Part shown: positions 61,181 through 64,000 of the stretch, one piece after another | Position numbering within the stretch: position 1 is the stretch's first letter | Layout of the letters: the number at the start of each line of letters is the position of its first letter | Notes under the pieces: generated by a model | The model's input: the letters and a program-made list of their open reading frames with translations, nothing else | Told to the model about the DNA's origin: nothing | Database searches by the model: none | Position numbers and translations under genes: made by a program | Origin: Utricularia gibba | Lineage: Eukaryota; Streptophyta; Magnoliopsida; Lamiales; Lentibulariaceae | Direction of reading: 5' to 3' | DNA: 64,000 nucleotides | NCBI GenBank assembly: GCA_002189035.1 | Contig: NEEC01000008.1 | Span: 1,984,001-2,048,000 of the forward strand

Positions 61181-61545
61181 ATAGATAGATTCTTCATCAA
61201 CCAAATTGCTCTGTGAGCTCTTTTGCTTGCATTAGTGGAATCATCCTTCACAGGGGTCTTAGTCACCAGTTTGTAGGCAATAAAGAAAGGGTCCTCGTTC
61301 ATCTTCATGGCCCTCCTCATTGAGCTTGACCTCCATGACTCTGGCTCAAATGGACACGGCGGGAGTGGGATTTCCAGGCTTCTAAACGAATCGGTTCTCC
61401 GAAACGACGACCCCGGTGGAGGAGGAAGCTGCCGCTGGCAGTGATCCTCTAGCAAGACAACCGGTTCCTCCAACTCCAGATAGCTCCCCAGAGACCTGTT
61501 TGTCCTGTAGGATCGGACATTGCTTCTGCTCGACATAGACAACAT
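61081..61545 (-). CDS. Small protein of unknown function
   Basis: An open frame of about 150 codons from a Met near 61545 (MLSMSSRSNVRSYRTNRSLG), or from 61590 if the longer start is used. Visible features are an acidic/Pro segment (ELEEPVVLLEDH, RQLPPPPGSS), SFRSLEIPLPPCPFEPESWR, and RRAMKMNEDPFFIAYKLVTK, followed by basic Cys/Ser-rich sequence. Composition and the NEDPF...AY-type segment look like a real plant protein, but I cannot assign a family. Its C-terminal codons and stop lie in the second copy of the direct repeat and antisense to the coiled-coil remnant. Confidence 0.5.
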   Translation of the reverse strand: MLSMSSRSNVRSYRTNRSLGSYLELEEPVVLLEDHCQRQLPPPPGSSFRRTDSFRSLEIPLPPCPFEPESWRSSSMRRAMKMNEDPFFIAYKLVTKTPVKDDSTNASKRAHRAIWLMKNLSIHPLKHLSCSSSERRMVKFSHIPLPKSQAINFK

Positions 61546-61599
61546 AACCCTGTCATATGGGAACAAGATGGAAACTTTTACACATAACAAGCAAGCTCA

Positions 61600-63462
61600 A
61601 GCAAATAAATCGCAAGGAAAACACCCTGTTACTAACGCATGCGAGTAGTGCAACTAGATTTGTAGGTTACAATGTAAGAAACTTGGAAGGCCACTAGTTG
61701 AAAAGCAGATCACATGTGTCGATGTAATGATTGGTGGAGTGGGTGTTTCATATTGGAACTGGCTGCATTATTCAACGCTGCAGGGAGTAGGAGCTACAGC
61801 AATGTGGAGGATATTTGGATTCCGAGCGGGGGTTGTGATGTAAGTACGATCACAAGACAGAAGACTGAAGCTTAAAAAAATACAGTAGCAGCCGCCCACA
61901 GCCACCCACCCCACGCCCTCCCTCCCCAGTCCTTGAAGTTTTTCCAGTCGCCCCAACGCGAAAAAAAAAAAATATTGTTTTCGACAATAATCGATTAATT
62001 GATTTATTTTTCAATTTTGACGAAAATCGAGTGTCAACCTCTTACACATCAGCTTTTGCTTTGGATCCAAACCTAACATCAAGAAATAAATAATATATAT
62101 ATAATATATATATATTTTTTATATTTAATCATCAACTTTTCGAATTTGATAATTTGTTAAATAATTATTCATATGTGTAGGGTTGTCGAATGTATAGATA
62201 TCTAAAAGTGAAAGAATCTAAAAGTGAGAGATTCTAATATTAAAGAGTATAGTAACCATATTTCACATTAATTATGGATAATAAGAGATGTACTTAAATA
62301 TAATGACATTCATAATTTTATATGAGATCTTTTTTTGTAAAAATGAAGAATGTAAAATTTTGAGAATTGGATATACGAAATGAATAGTATCATATAATAA
62401 TAGAGTGACATTTGATGTCATATATATAATTTGCTTATCATTTCTAAATTTAGAACCAATTATAATTGATATGACACTTCTTTGCTTTACTATTTCATGA
62501 TAATATAGTCACAAGTTTTCTTGGTACAGATGTCAATATAGTCCAAGTGATGTCCCTCCACTGATGATTCACCTGTTCACTAACTTTAAATATAATATCC
62601 ATTTTTTGGGATGTCCCCCACACCATCACAATTATAATTAGGTGATGAGTTTAATCATCCTTGAGTATATTTGTTATTTGGTACCAACCATCATTATTCA
62701 ATTTATTCAATATCCATACAATATTGTAGTCTATTTATATTTCATGTATGATTTTGATAGATACCAATAACACTGATTTTTTAAATCAAAAGTGTTGGTT
62801 TCTTTTTCACATACTTATGATTAAGACTATATTTGCTGATGTATTGATACTTGTTTTTGGACATCAAATTTTTAGATGATAGAATCTTCAAATTGCAAAA
62901 AACATGTTAATATTTAGAGAAAAAATGTTTAAATTGATCGAGTCTTCATGAATTTTGCTTTAGTGCAAGTTTTATATGATAGTATAATTAATAATGTATT
63001 TGATTTAAAACAAATATCTTATACCTTGGATTATTTAGCAAAACTCATCTAGAGTTTAAGTTTTAAAATACCTCATTCGAAGTGTTTTACAGTAAAACTA
63101 ATCTACCAAACATTCACTTCGTGTATTACAATCCACACGAAATCAATTTTGTATTTTAATGTGTTTTCCATGATATCAAACTACCAATTACCCATTGTAT
63201 GTCTTTTTTTTTTCAGGCCCATCTGTAAGTCTAATGGCACTAAGATTTCAAAAAAAAAAACAGAAAAGAGAAAAGGAGCTTCTTATATTACAACACATTG
63301 AGCCCAGAAATCCACAAACGAAAAAAACACTGGAAACACAGCAGATCTTTGTAAGATTAGAATTACATGTAAGAAAAGGGGGAAGCCATGATTATGCCCC
63401 TCTTCGTTAGCAGGTGATACATCTGATGAGTCAACAATATCCACAGTCATGAGGCCGATTAG
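61600..63462. other. AT-rich intergenic region
   Basis: 1.9 kb, mostly AT-rich, with an (AT)n tract at about 62088-62114. The last ~250 bp is presumed 3' UTR of the hnRNP-like gene. I see no gene. Confidence 0.65.
62088..62114. repeat. (AT)n microsatellite
   Basis: An imperfect AT dinucleotide run in the spacer between the small unknown ORF and the hnRNP-like gene. Confidence 0.8.
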
Positions 63463-64000
63463 TCAGGTTGAGTTGGTTGTTTCACAAGGCTGGTAGTCAA
63501 CTATTTTGCCCTGTTTGCCGCAACCGCCGCCTGACAGTGAGTTCTTGCCGGAACCACGATAACCACCATCCTCACTCGTTGTAGCAGGATAGGGGGCTGC
63601 TGTCACGTCACCCACATGGATTTGTGGATGACCAACTCCAACTGCTTGCGCAGATTTCATGTCTATGCCATCAACCAATGCTCCTTCAAATGCGTTTCCA
63701 CCAAAACTCACAACTCCGGTGCTGCCATTTACGTAGGCGGGGTACACTGGAGCAGCATTCACGTAAGGCAAGAAATTTCCCCTAACACCAATACCTCCGG
63801 CGCCCCAGTCATTCCTGGGGGGAACTGGAGCATATGTATAGCTGATGCCAGGATAATTTCCGATAGGATATCCACCACCACTGTAAATGCCAGTTCCATA
63901 GGGGTATCCAGCGAGGCTAGCATATCCATTGGGGAAGTATCCAAATCTTGGTTGGTATGTTGGGAAACCGGTTTGTTGATAAGGAGTGAAACTTGGGCTT
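63463..64000 (-). CDS. hnRNP/Musashi-like RNA-binding protein, C-terminal part (partial)
   Basis: The minus strand is open from the window edge to a TAG at 63463-63465, about 178 residues, with no ATG needed because the gene continues to the right. The sequence is Gly/Tyr/Pro-rich low complexity: TPYQQTGFPTYQPRFGYF, NGYASLAGYPYGTGIYSGGG, PIGNYPGISYTYAPVPPRND, WGAGGIGVRGNFLPYVNAAP, VYPAYVNGSTGVVSFGG, and a Gly/Ser/Lys tail. This matches the C-terminal domain of plant two-RRM hnRNP1/Musashi-type proteins, but the RRMs lie outside the window, so the assignment rests on the tail only. Confidence 0.72.
   Translation of the reverse strand, partial: SPSFTPYQQTGFPTYQPRFGYFPNGYASLAGYPYGTGIYSGGGYPIGNYPGISYTYAPVPPRNDWGAGGIGVRGNFLPYVNAAPVYPAYVNGSTGVVSFGGNAFEGALVDGIDMKSAQAVGVGHPQIHVGDVTAAPYPATTSEDGGYRGSGKNSLSGGGCGKQGKIVDYQPCETTNST

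Noticed and set aside
1-64000. CRISPR arrays, operons, rRNA, tRNA genes and viral insertions
   Set aside because: I saw no regularly spaced repeats, rRNA motifs, or tRNA A/B-box cloverleaf sequences by eye, and no viral or reverse-transcriptase motifs. A tRNA scan would be needed to exclude a diverged tRNA.

Overview
The window is nuclear DNA from a flowering plant, most likely a eudicot. Coding exons are short and GC-richer, separated by AT-rich GT-AG introns, and lie in very AT-rich intergenic DNA with a small MITE and simple repeats. Nearly every recognisable protein belongs to a plant-specific family or has a plant-type form: filament-like plant protein, patellin, NPF transporter, phytolongin, FPF1, GALS, URGT, CLD1. 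I cannot name the species. An asterid such as a Lamiales member is only an impression.

Layout, left to right. (1) 0-4 kb: the 3' end of a filament-like plant protein gene (+), converging on TRM6 (-), the non-catalytic subunit of the tRNA m1A58 methyltransferase. (2) 6-21 kb: GALS1-type galactan synthase (+), a URGT-type UDP-rhamnose/UDP-galactose transporter (-), RAD52-2/ODB2 (+), an ODR4-like membrane protein (-) and a rhamnogalacturonate lyase (-). Three of these five act on pectic rhamnogalacturonan I: side-chain synthesis, nucleotide-sugar supply and backbone cleavage. (3) 23-31.5 kb: a PIF/Harbinger-like MITE, an RRM protein (+), a phytolongin (-), a coiled-coil protein (+) and an RBM7/SF3B4-like RRM protein (+). 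(4) 34.6-40.5 kb: FPF1-like (+), chlorophyll dephytylase CLD1 (-) and a patellin (-). (5) 41.5-52 kb: three tandem NRT1/PTR (NPF5-like) transporters, all on the minus strand. (6) 54.5-64 kb: RanBPM of the GID/CTLH complex (+), a large uncharacterised plant protein (-), a decayed coiled-coil remnant (+), a small unknown ORF (-) and the 3' end of an hnRNP/Musashi-like gene (-).

The most useful general observation concerns quality. At least seven otherwise well-conserved coding sequences (RG lyase, RRM protein, phytolongin, CLD1, patellin, NPF copies B and C) each break by exactly one missing base, several at G/C homopolymers. Another seven or more genes are intact. This looks like consensus indel error rather than mass pseudogenisation. 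The frameshifts are therefore reported as lesions in this sequence, not as proof of dead genes. NPF copy B also carries an in-frame TGA.

I did not find a clearly new biological system. The best biological leads are the RG-I pectin gene neighbourhood, the variant ExxER motif shared by all three NPF copies, and two gene-free regions holding exon-like pieces I could not identify (3.9-4.8 kb and 31.5-34.6 kb).
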